Shown here piece by piece: positions 29,601-43,440 of a stretch of DNA of 64,000 nt. The translations under genes and the position numbers were made by a program. Position 1 is the first letter of the stretch; each line of letters opens with the position of its first letter. Under the pieces are notes generated by a model. It made no database searches. It was not told where the DNA came from and was given only the letters and a program-made list of their open reading frames with translations. Source of the DNA: Malurus cyaneus samueli (taxonomy: Eukaryota > Chordata > Aves > Passeriformes > Maluridae). The stretch lies in assembly GCA_009741485.1 (NCBI GenBank), contig CM019229.1, forward strand, positions 1,570,734-1,634,733, written 5' to 3'.

Positions 29601-31939
29601 TTCCAGTGTCAAAATTCCCCTTGCTACTCTCCCAAGCAGCTTCAGCAGCCCCAGACTGAGACACAGGGAGGGACCGTGCTGTGCTCAGCACACTTAATTG
29701 CACACCTCTGTATTTCCCTTGCACAATTTCCAAAGAAAGAACTCTTAGAGCTATATTAAGAATTCAAGGAATGTTTGTAAGCTCACAGCAGAACTGCGGC
29801 TTGCCCTGGTACTTGCCCTCACCATCTTAAAGTCTCATCCTAAAGCTTTTCCCAGAAGTTTAAACTTCCCAAAACCTCAACGTACCAGAAGGGAGTTGGA
29901 TGAAGAGAAGAAGGGCACAGCTCAGGAGCTCCAATACACACTGAGGGTCAGACTGAGTTCGGACTTCCTGGGGTTTGTCCCTGACCATGGAAGCTTGCAA
30001 ATGGATTTAGGCTGGATCAGCAGAGCCAAGCAGGAACACAGAGTGTTGTGACACAGGGCACATTCTCCCTGCCCACCTTACTGTAAGCAGGAAAGATACA
30101 CATCAGCTATTCACACCCATGGGTTTCAGAACTTCAGAAGGAGGTCAGGCACACTGGAGGACATCCAGCCTAAGATGCCAGAGGGTGGAGTGCAGGGAGT
30201 GGAGAATGACGGGCAAAAAAAAGAGTTGAGCAGGGCTGCAGACAACATCTTGTGCTCAGGCTCTAAAGGGGACAATGCCTGGGCAGTCTGTGATGTGCCA
30301 GGATGGAAGGAGGCAGCAGGGACATCAGCAGGGACAGGCAGCCAGGCTGGGAGCACCCAGAGCCCAGCTCTTGGGCAGCTGGAATACACAACACAGGCAT
30401 AGAGTGGGCTTCTAAAAATGACTTGCAAGGCTTTCATATTTTATGAGGGGAGAAACCCATCCAGGAGATCTGATCTTCTGCCATCACCTCCAGTGAGTAT
30501 CCCAGCTGGAACCACTACAGCACATCATGGATGCTGAAGGGAATGACAAAGCACATGAAAACTCTTCTGCTGTCCATGAGCCATGCCCACGACTGATGGT
30601 GCCTGCCCACACTGAGACAGACCCTTATTAAGCTGACCCAGACACACCCCACAGGCAGGATGTGGGAGGAGAATGAAGCAAAACCACATCACCCACACAG
30701 GGAGGTTTGGGGATGACACTTTAAGCAAGTTGAGCCCAGGTTCTCTGCAGCACAGCCAGATCATAGGGCTGGGGCCAACAAGCACACCCTGCAGTATGTG
30801 CTCCCCCAAACATCCATCCTTCAGGGCTCCTGGCTGCCAATGCTGGCTTCATTTATTCTTACCAAATCCTTGGGTTTCTTTCCCACATTCCCCACTGGTA
30901 CCAGTACACGTTTGTCCCTCTCATTTCAGGGCGGCTGTGTCCCCAAGAGTCAGGCTGCTCCCTCCACAAGGAACCATCACACAGCACCCACAGACATGGC
31001 AAAATCCCCAAATAATGGTCCAGTTTCACACTATGGATTCCAGTTGGGATGCTGGCTCACACAGCCTTCCTGGAGCTGCACAACTTATTGGCAGCTTAAT
31101 GCAGTTATATACATCAATTAATGTATCATTAAGATGAAGATTAAAATAAGTCGATAAAGTATCCTCATATGTTTAATCCTTAAGGTCCTGTCCACTGCTC
31201 TAAATCAAAGCATTCCCTCAACTGTACAACTAAAGCAAAGCTGGTCACAGTTGCTCAGCACAATCCCCATTACTTGAGGAGGGGCCAGAGCTCTTCCTCT
31301 CAGCATAGCTACAATAATGTCCCTTTGATGGAGTTTATTTTCATAGCAAACTTGTCTGGTCACCTTCTGTTAGAGGCTTCCCTAGAAGGGATGGTCATTC
31401 CTAATCTCCCATCTTCTGCAGATGCCTCAGGAAATCTGTGATCTTTGAACAAGGAAAAAAAATAACCCAGGACAGATTGTTCTTTACAGGACAATGCACT
31501 GAACTTCATTAAGTGAAGCACACACCATGTCATTACTCACAGCCCCAATGGAGCAGAAGGCAGCTGAAAACAATCCTGCAGTGCAGAAAACCTCAGACTC
31601 TAAGCCTGATAACATCAGAGGAACGGCTGAGAAATGAGCTCTGTACAGGTGGCTAAATAATGGGGAGTTAGGCTGAGCCTCCTTCGTGGTCAAGCGTTTT
31701 CCTCAGCCATACTGAAACTACAAAGAGATGGAAAAGCAGTAAACGAACGACATTTTTGAGAATCCTGGTAACACTGAGGAGTCCTTGCCAACCCTCTCCT
31801 GGCTGTAGCCTCATTTCTGCCAGAGAAGCCTGACCAGCCCAGGTTCAAGCATCTGGAATGCACAGGGAGCTTTGCATGGAGATCCAAGAGTGATCCTCCA
31901 CTGTCTCACAAAGGGTCCCCAACTCCACTGAGCTGTGAC

Positions 31940-32000
31940 CAGGCAGTTAGACCAGGTGATTCTTGAAGGTCAATTCCAACTTAACTTTCCCATCCTATTC
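31940..32000 (+). mobile_element. Short CR1 3' terminus remnant
   Basis: AGTTAGACCAGGTGATTCTT followed by GAAGGTCAATTCCAACTTAA resembles the last part of CR1 in plus orientation. Only about 60 bp remain, so the call is tentative. Confidence 0.5.
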
Positions 32001-35000
32001 CTCTTCTATTCAATTCTACCCTACAACAGCCCCTCTGCTTGTGCTGGCCACCTCTCAGCTCCTGCCTCAGCAGCACGGTAAGATCACTTCCACAATGACC
32101 ACAGGAACTTTTAGCAAAAGGTGACAGAATGGACACCATCACACCTTGGTTTGTCTCTTTGCCTCACAAATCCCAGGTCAGCAACACAGGGGTAGAAATT
32201 CCCCTCATCCACAAAAGAATCCCACACACATTCCAATAAACATCATGTTTTCCTTTGAAAGAAGCACTGCAATTTCAGAGACTGATCCATGCCTCCAACA
32301 GTTGCATCAGATCTTGGGGTCACTACCTGCATCTGCTTCCCAGGGCACCCCACTCTTGGCTGGGACACCACCATGGGACCCACATCTCTTCAGCACAAGC
32401 TCCTTGCCTCCTGCAGGGGTGACAATGGTTTGGAAGGTGCACACCAGGCTTTGGGGCCAGTACAGCAGTAGATACACGTGACTGGATCATTCTCATGCCT
32501 TTGCAAATGCAACGCAGTCCCTGACCTGCCCAATACAAAACAGTAGGAAGGGCATGACACCAGGAATTCCACCAGGATTGGGTCTCGCAGCTGCTGTGAA
32601 TGACACAGGGTGCAGGCCCGCAAAACAGTCTGTTTGGCAGATGTTGCTCAGAGCACATCTGTCACAGAAGCCTGGCTCTTCTGTGGAAGTATTTTTGGGA
32701 CAGATGCTGGAAGCTGAGGACACTTATCCATACAGGGGACTCTTATCCACACAAAGGACAACCAGGCAGGACACACCAAACTTGTGTTAGAGGAACAGAT
32801 GTCAAGAACATCATGAACTGATATTTTCTGCAATAACATGCTCCCACCCTGATAAAACACAAATGGTCAAGCATTTCAACCTGTGTGAGCCCAAATTAAC
32901 CAGAAGTCCTCAGAGGGGCACTTTGCAAGGATCAGAGCACATTCCACCCCAGCCAGAGACTATAATAAGCCAAGCAAATCCGAAGTGCAGCTCAGGGAAC
33001 AAAGCCGAGCTCACTTGGCCTGGAGCCACCCACCCGTTCACCAGGAGCAGAAAGCCACGAACAGACATGTCAAGCACAAGCTGTTGTTTTTATTGCCAAT
33101 AAATGCCAACGAACATTGTATTCATAAAGAGGAGCTGCTACATCAGCAGACAGCAAAGTGGAAGAGAGAGAAGGTGATACCAATTAAAAGGTGATTGACA
33201 TCTCTTCCACAGCTCAGTTTCCCTGTTCATCTCCAAGTGTCACAAAGCTCCCACCCAGCTCTGCCCACTGGGTACAAACAGCAAGGACATCAATATCCTC
33301 TAGGGTGTCAAAGCCAGAGCACATCTGTTCTGCACGAGGCCTCTGACTCCTGCACTCAGGAGCACAATTTTTTCAATTCTGCACCTGAGTTTCACTTCTT
33401 CCACCACAAGTCTTCTGGATTCTGTATTTGCCCCACACTGTTCATTGTTCCCCTTTCTGTCTGGGGGAATGAGGCAGTTGTCCCCCTTTCTGACACACAA
33501 GAGCACAGAAGTTTCTGGAAAGCGACAGGCGCCACAGGACATGCAAGACCTGAGGAGTGACTGCCATTCCCACAGCTCCCAAAGCAGAGGAGATGCTGTA
33601 CCAAAGCTGGCTTGTGATTCTCTCATCCAGAGAGAACAGCAGGGCTTTGGAGATCCCAAAACTGACACAGGATGCCACGTTACAATTTCTTTATGAAACA
33701 TCCAATATAAAAGGCATAGCAGACATCAAAATTCCTTGTAGCCAATGCCAGCATGAATTTAGAGCTAGAACTGACAAGTTTCCATCAAAGGAGCCATCTA
33801 CAGAAGCACTTCAGCATCCCTTTGCCTTGTGAAGCAAACCAGGTTTGCAGACCAGCAGGCCACACTATCAGAGCTTCACTTCTCTTCCTCACATCGTCAA
33901 GGGCATGACACAGGAACACAGTAACACAAATCCAGGTCACAAAGTCCCCAGGATTCAGCACTCCGGGAGGAGAAACCTGAGGGCCTTCTCTTCCTGGCAG
34001 GAAGGGAGGAAGTTTAAGCACAGATTAGGCAGAATAGCTCAAAGGCCAGTGGTGTAAGAGGTTGTGCTGCAATGGAGAGTGGGCAGTGCTCAGTCAGGAA
34101 TCATCTGGGAAGCTCCCACTAAAAATTCCCAGCACTCACTCATCAGCTGAGGACAACCAAGGATCCTGAGCAGTGAGGAGACACAGGACAGCACCAGGAA
34201 GGGGAGACAGAAAAGCAGGGCCACATAACACGTATTTTCCAAGATTACGTAATTCCTGAAAAAAGAGACACTTCCTTATCCTCAGTGTCGGTTTTTGCTC
34301 AGATGTTACACAACCAAACACAGAAATAGTGACTAGGGAGATGGGATCCATATGGCCAGAGTGCCAGAATCACCCCGCTGCCTCAGGGGAGGCTGAGAAC
34401 AAATGGGACAGAGTCCAGAGCCTTGCAATACTCTTCAAAAACTTTTTAATATAAAAATATATTAATATTTGGAACGCTATCTTGCAAGATGTGCATCCTG
34501 TAAGACTAGACAATTTCTACTTCCTTAGAAAACCCAGGCCTAGTGAAGAATGTCACTTCCTATTTCATGCCCTAATCAAAAACAGCTTCCAGTATGTGCT
34601 CCTCTATCTACAACAGGCTAACAGGTTCTTTTTAAATGAAGGGAAAAGTTTTCTCCTCAAACCAAAAAAGAAAGCCCTCTTTCACATATAGGATTCTTCA
34701 CTGTGTTTATTAATTCAGCATCCAGATTCCTGCTGGTTCAACACCTCCTGCACCACTTGTACGTATGGAAAGGAGCTATTTCCCACAAAAATGTGTCTGT
34801 CCACAGGGTAAGGACCTGGATTATTGTTGGTGGCTGTTCAGTGGCCACATGAAGAAGTATTCCATCTCTAAGGAATGACAGATATGTCAGGATGTGAGAC
34901 AGGGAACTACTTGCAAGTTAATCCTGATAAACCATTGCTCCATGGTTTGCTGGAGGGGGAAGGACACACACCAGGCTACACAGTATAAACAGCTCTAACC

Positions 35001-37269
35001 AGACTGATTTTATATGGTGCCTTTGAGCCTTAAGCCCTGTAAAACTAAAAAATAATCTCAGGAGACACAAAATAAAACCAGAGTAAAGAACTGCATTCCC
35101 AAGAAAGCAAACACAAGTTACTTTTCTCAGAGGCAAGAGTGATTCAATGAGTCCTAGAAGTGCAATACTGGGCCTTTAATACAGGTGAAGGATTACAGAT
35201 AATATCTCTTACTATCTCATTACAGATTTTATCTAGCAACAGCATAAATACCTTTGTCCCATGAAGACAAAACCAAAGCTGAGGGTTGTAAACAGATGGC
35301 ATTTGGGTTATTAGAGGCCTCATAAAATGGAGTCCAGCAGAGGTGATTCACAGGAGATTCCCAGATCTCACCCTACTTGCCCATTTTCACACAGCTCACT
35401 TGCCCTCTTTGGCTGCTTTTCAATATCATAACCAGACTTAGCCCAGAGAAGGCAACGCTTATACAAGTTCTGAACTGGCTTTTAGGTGTTTTGAGAATCT
35501 GAATGACAACAAAACCACGCTCCAAAACTGTTATTTTTTAGGAGGCCATTCCACATGAGACACATCAGTTTAAGCAATGCACACGTTTTCCCATGTCCAG
35601 TACAGCCACACATTATTCATAAGCTTCCACCACGTGGGAAAGTATCCTCGAAGAGCAATTCCAGGAGCACATTTCCCTCCTTTCTTTTCATATTTAAGCA
35701 GTTGTTTGTTAGTAATTACTGCTTAGAAGCGTGTCCATGTGCAGACACAGCGTTTTGAGGTGGCCACTCAACCATTCCTCTTCCCTGGAGCTGCCACATT
35801 CCAGCCTGTGTCAAACACTGCCGCAACAGCTACGTGTTGATGTCCACTCCTACTGGGATATGCTGGGATTTCCAGCTCCTGCTCTGGCATGTCAGGGTCA
35901 CTGTTAAAATTCAGGCTCTGACTAAAGACCTAAGAGTCCACAAGACTGATTTTTAGAAAAATACCTTCCCTTGCAGAGGAGAAATGGATGTGTGTTCATT
36001 TATTTTTGTATCACCATCCGTGACTTGTCCCTCAACACAAGAACTTGTTTTACCACAGCCAAGAATCAAATTCTTTTGTAACTCCAAACACTTGTTTTGA
36101 GAAGCCTCAAGCTGTTTCTGGGCAAAATGCAAGGTAGAATTCAGGTCACCAATAGCAAAATCCATTCCAGTGGGTTTTTAATTAAGCCCAGGAAGTCAAT
36201 CTCTGTTTTGGCAGATGGTTAAAGCCAAACTATCCATCACCAGAGGCACCTTCCTACTCTTGATCCACAATCTTGGCAAACACCAAGAGGATGGCACAGT
36301 GACATATAAACAGCCTCCAGGTAGAAACGCAAATACTTGGAAGGGTTCAGAGCACAAAATCATAGCCCCAATCCATGGAACACAGCATCTCCACATTCTC
36401 CTTTTGGAAATGCAACTGAATTACTTAAAGTATTACTGAAATTATTGAATCATTGAAAATACAATCTCAACAAGGTAGAATATCTCCAATATCAAGAAGA
36501 GGAAAGGAGCAATCAACTCCATTCTCTGCAAAGGAACTTATCTTTGCAGGAGCCTTGGCCTCGTGACACTCTTCTGACAGGAAGAGTCATGACTGTAGGA
36601 CATGGAAAGCTGGAACAAGAGCCATCAACAATTCTTCTTTGAGTGGCAAAAAACCACGCTGGGAAAGAGCTTCAAATCCTGCTTTTTTCATCATTTTCAA
36701 ACCCCTGGACTGCCACAGAGCTGCTAATCCAAAGCAGAAATGATTCAGGGCTAAAAAATGCTGAGTACTTACTCTTCCAGAGGCAGGTTTTCCATCTACC
36801 GACTCCAAGAGAGCCGTCTTCTCCAGAAAGGCAACAAGTATGAGACTGATCAAAGTTTCTCAACCCACACATAATGCTGACAAGCACATCATTATCTCTA
36901 TCAAAGGCTAATCATTAACTATTGTTCAGATTAGCTTAGGACCAAACCAAGAACTGGGATGCTCACATAAAGATCCACAGAGTAGCAAAAGCAGCTCCTG
37001 AGTCTCCCTCACGAGATTTTTGCAAAAATGCAGAGATTTTTAGAACTCCCTGATCTGATTCAATGTTTTGCAGAGATTACTTTCCAACAGATTAACCACA
37101 ACACATTTCAAACATTCATATCTCTGTCAGAAAAATTAGTGGTTTGCTTGCTTTTGGATCTTGTAACAAAGCCAGCTTAATTTATTTTAGTATTAGCATT
37201 TAAGTATTGAGGATTCAAACTGACAGAGTGCAGTTTTAGATAAGATATTAAGAAGCAATTATTCCCTGT

Positions 37270-37465
37270 GAGGGTGACGAGGCCCTGGCACAGGTTGCTC
37301 AGAGGAGTTGTGGCTGCCCCTGGATCTCTGGAAGTGCCCAAGGCCAGGTTGGATGGAACAGCCTGGGATAGTGGAAGGTGTCCCTGCCCATGGCACAGGC
37401 CGGAAAGAAATGAGATTTAAGGTTTCTTCCAACACAAACCACTTTGTGATTCTGTGATTCTATCT
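37270..37465 (+). mobile_element. CR1 LINE 3' end fragment
   Basis: CTGGCACAGGTTGCTCAGAG, GGAAGTGCCCAAGGCCAGGT, TGGAAGGTGTCCCTGCCCAT and terminal GTGATTCTGTGATTCTAT, with the short ATTCT-type tail typical of CR1 3' ends. Confidence 0.88.
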
Positions 37466-40400
37466 GTCCCATAATGAAGAAATGTGACATTTTCAAAGCT
37501 ATCAGTTTTCAGGAGCTTTGGGAAGTGATTAAAAAAATAACAAGGCAGAAAGATCATAATGTGCAGAAATTCTTCAACACCGTGTACAGGACAAACCCTG
37601 TCAGGGTAGCTGGCTCTGGGACCCTTCTGCTTGGAAACCTGAAGTCCACAACTGCTTTGGAAAAAAATATGTGACAAAGCAAAAAAAAATGCAAGAACAG
37701 TTGTGCTGTGCCCTGAAACACAAGGGGTCTCATGATGGAAGCTGTGGTTTCAAGCAAGACCAAAATCAAGAGTTACACAAAAAGGGATCAACTGACAAGC
37801 AGTGCACATGATCCTGCTATTATGATGTCCTGGAGGGTTTTACTTGAGGAATTCAGAAAATTAAGGAAAGCCATGCTGCTGCCAAGAGGTTTTTTAAACT
37901 AGAAGCAAAACAATCAGAATAAAGTGTATTAGGTTTTATACAGCAGGACATCCTATAGACAATGCTCTGTGCCTTGCATGAAAAGAGCAGCACAAAAATG
38001 GCTTTACAAGTACAACCAAGCATGTAACAGGAATAAGAGGGCAGCTGTAAAACCCCCAACTAGCTTTGTTCTCAGCTGTTCAGGTTTCAGCCTGACAGTA
38101 TCTACAACACACTCCTCCAGCACACTTCAGTCTCACCTGACACCACCTTAAACACTAAAGTTCAGCATGCCCTCGTGAGATAACGTCTTATACCAAGTTA
38201 ATAAAGGGCACCAAAGCTAATGATAACTTGATTTGTATAAAACCCTACTGGCAGCAAACCCAGAAATCATGACTCAGTCCCTTGTCAAATCCATTAGACC
38301 AGGAGCTCAGACAAACAGGAGAGCCGAGAAAACCAGACCAACAGTGACTGCATTTCACCTCCACAGTATCCCGAGGCTGGGTGTGTTCCTCGGGAGCTTG
38401 TGCTCCCACTTCCCTTATTACTTTGATGTTCAAGGGTTGATTTACCCTTGAAATGGCCTCCCACGGAGCCATGCTGATGGCAGCTCTGCGGTCACTTCCC
38501 GAGGGCTGGAGGAGAGTGGGATGGCTCCTACTGGGAGCACTGGCTTTGAGTCTGCTCCACATTTGTTAGTGTTTCTCCTTCCCAAGTAAAACATGCAAGC
38601 TTGAAAATGTAGTGCAGCTGTGACAGTGAGTTATTGAGTCTCTTCAGTACTACAAGACCTTTCAGAGCAGGAAAAGTTAACAGGGGAAGCAATTGAGTAA
38701 TGGGATCGCTGACTCCCAGTCCAGCCTCTGGAAGATCCCAGCCAGGAGTAGCCAGAGCAGCACGAGTTGCTCCCACTCTCCACACAGAGTGCCACCACTT
38801 AAAGACATCAGACGAGAGGCAGGTTGGGTCACAGGGATGAGTGTGTCCCCAAGGGGGCTGGAGCCATATCCCTTTCCAGGAGCTGCTTTTCCAGGCTCCC
38901 CAGAGCAGGTCAGCCAGTCTGCTCACAGCATTAGTTCAAGATGTGCCCTGCACCTCATAAGTGGCCTCAAAGCACTTCTTAATCCCACAGAGCCAAGTCC
39001 AAATATATCATCTCCAATGTGAAAAAAGCCTGAAAGTGTATTTACCATAGATACTCCTTCTCCCAACTGATGTGAATTATTTAAAATTTTAACAGCTAAG
39101 ACTGTCAGGGCTCCCCTTATCCAGGTTAGCCAAAAGATCAGTTAAATATATCACAAAGCTCATATTCCAAGCTCCTGTACTTTCATCAGAGGAAGGAGAT
39201 CTGAATCCTGATAACTAATGAGTAAGTGTGGGAAAAGAAAGTTTATGAAAGTGAAGTGGCTCTCACACAGGAGAGAGCTTGGGGCACTCACTGTGAGCTC
39301 CGTGCCAGAACTTGGATTTTGTTCTCATTTTTCTCCCAGCTTCTCAGGATCCACACCAGGATGTGCTGAGCAAGCAGTGAGAACAGAAGTGCCTCGCTTA
39401 TAGCATTCAGCTTTTGCTCTAAAACTACCACAGACTGCTGTATTCATTTAGATAAATATCAGAGATATTTAATATATGCTTGTATAACTTTTTTAACAGA
39501 TGACAAATGACATTCACATCTGTGATACAGCAAATATGTGATTTTCAAAGACTATATCCATAGATAGGAAAAGAGCAGGAAGCAAAGCCATTGCTATGGC
39601 TGCAATCACAGCTGCTCAAGTGCCATTGGAAATCAACTGGGCCTTAGTAGATACAAACTGATAACACAGGGAAGAATAGATAATGGGAAATGACATTAAA
39701 AACTGTAGAAATAAAAAATGAAAAATAAAAAGCAGCTGTCTCACCACAGCCTCTCACTTCTAGATTGGCTTCTAAACCAGGAAAGTCTAATTCCAGGACC
39801 AACAAATGAAAGGCTTTAGAAAGTGCAGCAAAACAGGAGTTTAATTTGTTTACAATAACTAGTCCCATTATTCTCTGCATTAGCAGATTCCAGCTTTCAG
39901 ATGAAAAAAAGGTTAATGAAAAAATCATTGGCCTCTGTTCTCCAGGACCTGATTGGGAACATTTCCAGAAAATTAGATTGAGACAAAAGGCAATGGAGTA
40001 GATTAACTAAGATTGGATTTCCCAGAGAAAAACAACATAAACTAAATTGAGTCTTTTTCATCCTTCCCTAAGAAAAAATTGCCAAGACTCCCAGTGATTT
40101 CCTGGCAGACTTGTGGAGAAGTTCATGCTGGCAAAGTGCTTCAGCTCAACTTCCCAAAATTCTGCTGCAGGCTCCTGCTAACTTTCAGGTGACCTTCAGC
40201 CAGGGGAGGGAAGGCAGGTCTGCAGAGCCATGGCAGTTTTTTGTTGGGTAGAGGGGTCTTCATAGCAAATAGAGAAACCAAGAAGGAAAGAAGAAAATAG
40301 TACATTTTAGTTCAAAGAACAAAAAGTTCTCTCTTCTCTTTGGACCTAAAGCCTAATTGGAAAACAAGACATCTGAAAAGAAACTCCTCAGGGCCCTGCT

Positions 40401-41659
40401 CAAAACTCACCATGTGAACATGGAAGGTTGTGTTATTTACTTGTAATACAAAACTGGAAAAAATTATTTTCAATGCCCTCCTTTCTCAGGCATTCAACTT
40501 TTGTTCTGGGATAGCATCTCACTAATCCAAACCTTGAAGTTACACTGTAAGGGAAGAAGTGAAGTGAAAAATCCTTCCAAACTGCTTTGCAAAAAAAACC
40601 CCCATAAAACCCCGTAAATTTTGTCCTTGCACCACTGTAAATCTGAATTAGTGGCAGAAATAATACCTTTGAAACAAAAAACACGCAAAAGTGACTTGGA
40701 AAGGTGTTTTAATTCTTCCTTTCTACTGGCAGAAATTATCCTAATTCTCAGCTTAGTTAACAAGCTGGCCTAGATGAGAAATCTGATATGAAATGAAAAG
40801 CAGCCAATTCTCAGTAGGGAACAGTTGCACAAAATTGCTCTGTTCTCAACACAAAGTTGTGTGGGAGCCTGCAACTTCTGACAGTTCTCATATTTTCAGT
40901 ACCTTGTTTTTTGGGGGGAAGGGAGAGCAGTAGAAGCAAAAACCTGCTTATTGCAACAATTTTTGTATTTGTAGTAAAAAGCATCACTTTAATTTTGTGT
41001 TGCACAGCAGAGTAGTCCCAGCTTCACCAACAAATCCTTAGTTGTAAAACCAATCTTCATTTTAACAGCAACATTTACACATTATTCCCAGTGCCCCCTT
41101 TTTAATGAAGGATGAGAAAAAAATTATGCAGAGTCCAAAGACTGATGAGAGCCTCAGGAAACATTACATCATAAATGACATGATTTGGGATCATTGGCCT
41201 GAACATTAACTTACCCTATAAGATCCCATATTGTTACTCATGAAAAATCCTGCAAAAGCTTCACTGACCTCAGGCTCAAGCAGAGGCAAGTTAAGATCAA
41301 AAGGACTGAAAATCAACTTAATAAACACTTGTGGGGAGCATTTCATCTACCTGGGCACAAAAAGCAGGACTAGTAAGCATTCTGGAGCTTGGAATTTCAG
41401 CACAAACAGGACAAATTGGCCTTTGCCTGGGAACGGTGTGGAACCATGAGCTCACTGCACGCTCAAATATAGATTTGTGGACTAACAGAAGACTAAAACC
41501 AAAGTTGAAATTAAAAAAGAAAAAGTGGCTAAGATGTGATGCTTGCTGAGTGCTGCAGGATGTGCTGCTACAGCCCCTTCCCCACTCCACTGGTATTAAA
41601 ACTGGCCAGTGCTGAATCCCAGTGAAAAAAAAATAATGTATTATATGAAAAATATTTCT

Positions 41660-41689
41660 GTATATATAATATATATATAATATATATAG
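41660..41689. repeat. AT dinucleotide-rich microsatellite
   Basis: Alternating TA runs with ATAATATATA interruptions over about 30 bp, directly next to the start of a CR1 copy. Confidence 0.8.
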
Positions 41690-42085
41690 TGAAGGGTCTG
41701 AAGGGCCTTATAGGGAGCAACTGAGGGCACTTAGCTTGTTCCTCCTAAGGGGAACTGAGGTCAGAACTCACCAGGGGCTGCAGTGCTTCCAGGGGGGCAG
41801 CTCTGATCTTTGCTCTGGGAAAGGTCCTGAGGGAATGGCCTGAAGTTATCCCAGTGGAAAGTCAGGCTGGAAATCAGGGAAAGGTTCTTCTGTCCCCAGA
41901 GGGTGCTGGCACTGCCCAGGCTCCAGGGAATGGTCCCGGCCCGAGGCTGCCAGAGCTCCAGGAGCGTTTGGACAGCGCTGCCAGGGATGCACAGGGTGGG
42001 GCTGTTGGGGGGTCTGGGCAGGGACAGGGACTGCACTGGATGATCCTTGTGGGAACCTTCCACCTCAGGATACTCTATGATATTT
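41690..42085 (+). mobile_element. CR1 LINE 3' fragment
   Basis: Plus-oriented CR1: GGCCTTATAGGGAGCAACTG, GGAATGGCCTGAAGTTATCC, CCAGAGCTCCAGGAGCGTTT, GGATGATCCTTGTGGGAACC. It forms an inverted pair with 26302-26645 inside the same intron. Confidence 0.9.
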
Positions 42086-43361
42086 GTACCTAAAAAACCT
42101 AAACTGAAGTGCCACACCAGTACTTAGCCACATGGGTCTTCACCACTTTAAAAAAAAAAAAAAGTTATCTTGACAACCAGCCTGACAGAAATACAGAAAG
42201 AGCTAAAGCAACAAACTCTCTTAATCCAAGGAACACAGGGACCACATTTCCCATTGGAAGGAAGTTCATGTCCACCTGTCTTACTAAGGTTGGAACAGTC
42301 TGCTCCCCCCAGGAAGTAACACCAAATTATTGTGGGTTTATTTTTTTTTTAACAGAAATAAGATGCTGACCATTTTCAGGTTTCATTATAAATTCATCAC
42401 ACATTCTGCAATATAAAAGCTGCTTAACACTCCCCTTTATCTTCTCCCTTTAGAAGTGGAATCCCTGATATCTCAATCATTGCAATAAACTCCTGAATTA
42501 CTGCAAACTCAGCTCCGCAACAGACCTGGCAACCTCCTGCTCGGACTCAAACCTCCAGTGAGTAACTGACAGAACAAACTTCCAACCAACGCCAGCAAAC
42601 ACCCAAAGCCCGGAAATATTCAACCCTTATTGCCATTCTGACCTCCAGTGTATTGCTTTCCTGCATTTCAACATCATTTGGATTGGAGGTGGTGAAATTA
42701 AAGCCACTGAGTCTCACAAAGTACACAGAGATACCAGCTTTCCAAGAGGGAAAAAACACAGGATAACCACAACAAACCACAAAAAACTCACTAAACAAAC
42801 CAACAAAAATGCTTATTTCTAAAGGTACGAGGTGAACGTCGAAAATTGCCTAAGAGCGGCAGCTCAGATGGTTATACGAGTAAGAAACAATTAAGAACAC
42901 CGTGCATTGCTTATGTCCCTGGGTAACTCAGAAACACGAAGACCGAACCTGGAGCACAGCAGTGCCCGGGAGTCCCCAGCCTTCCCGCAGGGCCCTCAGC
43001 AGAGCCATGCGCGGCCCTTTGGCTCAGCCCGGAGCCCCGGCGGGTCACGGCTCCCTCACGGCAAGGACAGCACGGCGGCCGCGGAGCCCGGCTGTCACCT
43101 TGAGAACCGCAGGTCCGGGCCGGGCACCTCCCCCGGAGCCCCGGGAGCGCTGCCGGCACTCACACCGAGCTCCCCCCGCACCTCCACCCCCACGTCCCAG
43201 AGCTGCCCATCCCCTCGGGCCCTTCCGCCGCCCCCGGCCCTCGGTCCCGCGTCCCGGCCTGAGGGGAGGAGGGGGCGGCCATGGGGCCCCTCAGGCGGGA
43301 GGGGAGGGGGGAAAGAAGGCGCGGGGGGCACGAGACCCCCCTGACCCCGCCCGTCACTCAC

Positions 43362-43440
43362 CGCGCGACCGCCACGAGCCCGCGGCCTTCGCTCCGCCCC
43401 CACGGCTAAGCCCCGCCCCCTACCCCGGCTCCCTTTCCCG
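43362..43440 (-). other. SLC31A1: SLC31A1 non-coding first exon (5'UTR), 5' end uncertain
   Basis: On the reverse strand, GTCGCGCG is followed by a strong donor GTGAGTGACGG at 43361 going down, within the CpG island and just upstream of the FKBP15 start. This fits the non-coding exon 1 known for CTR1 genes. The transcription start is not visible, so the upper boundary is a guess. Confidence 0.6.

Larger units (their letters stand above)
24368..43361 (-). other. SLC31A1: SLC31A1 intron 1 (about 19 kb, no gene recognised inside)
   Basis: This extends from the non-coding first exon donor (GTGAGT, reverse strand, at 43361) to the acceptor at 24368. It contains CR1 fragments (26302-26645, 31940-32000, 37270-37465, 41690-42085), an AT-rich microsatellite (41660-41689) and scattered short A/T runs. 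The remaining open frames are short and without recognisable domains. One antisense frame at 35953-36165 has coiled-coil-like composition and is listed as a finding. Confidence 0.7.
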
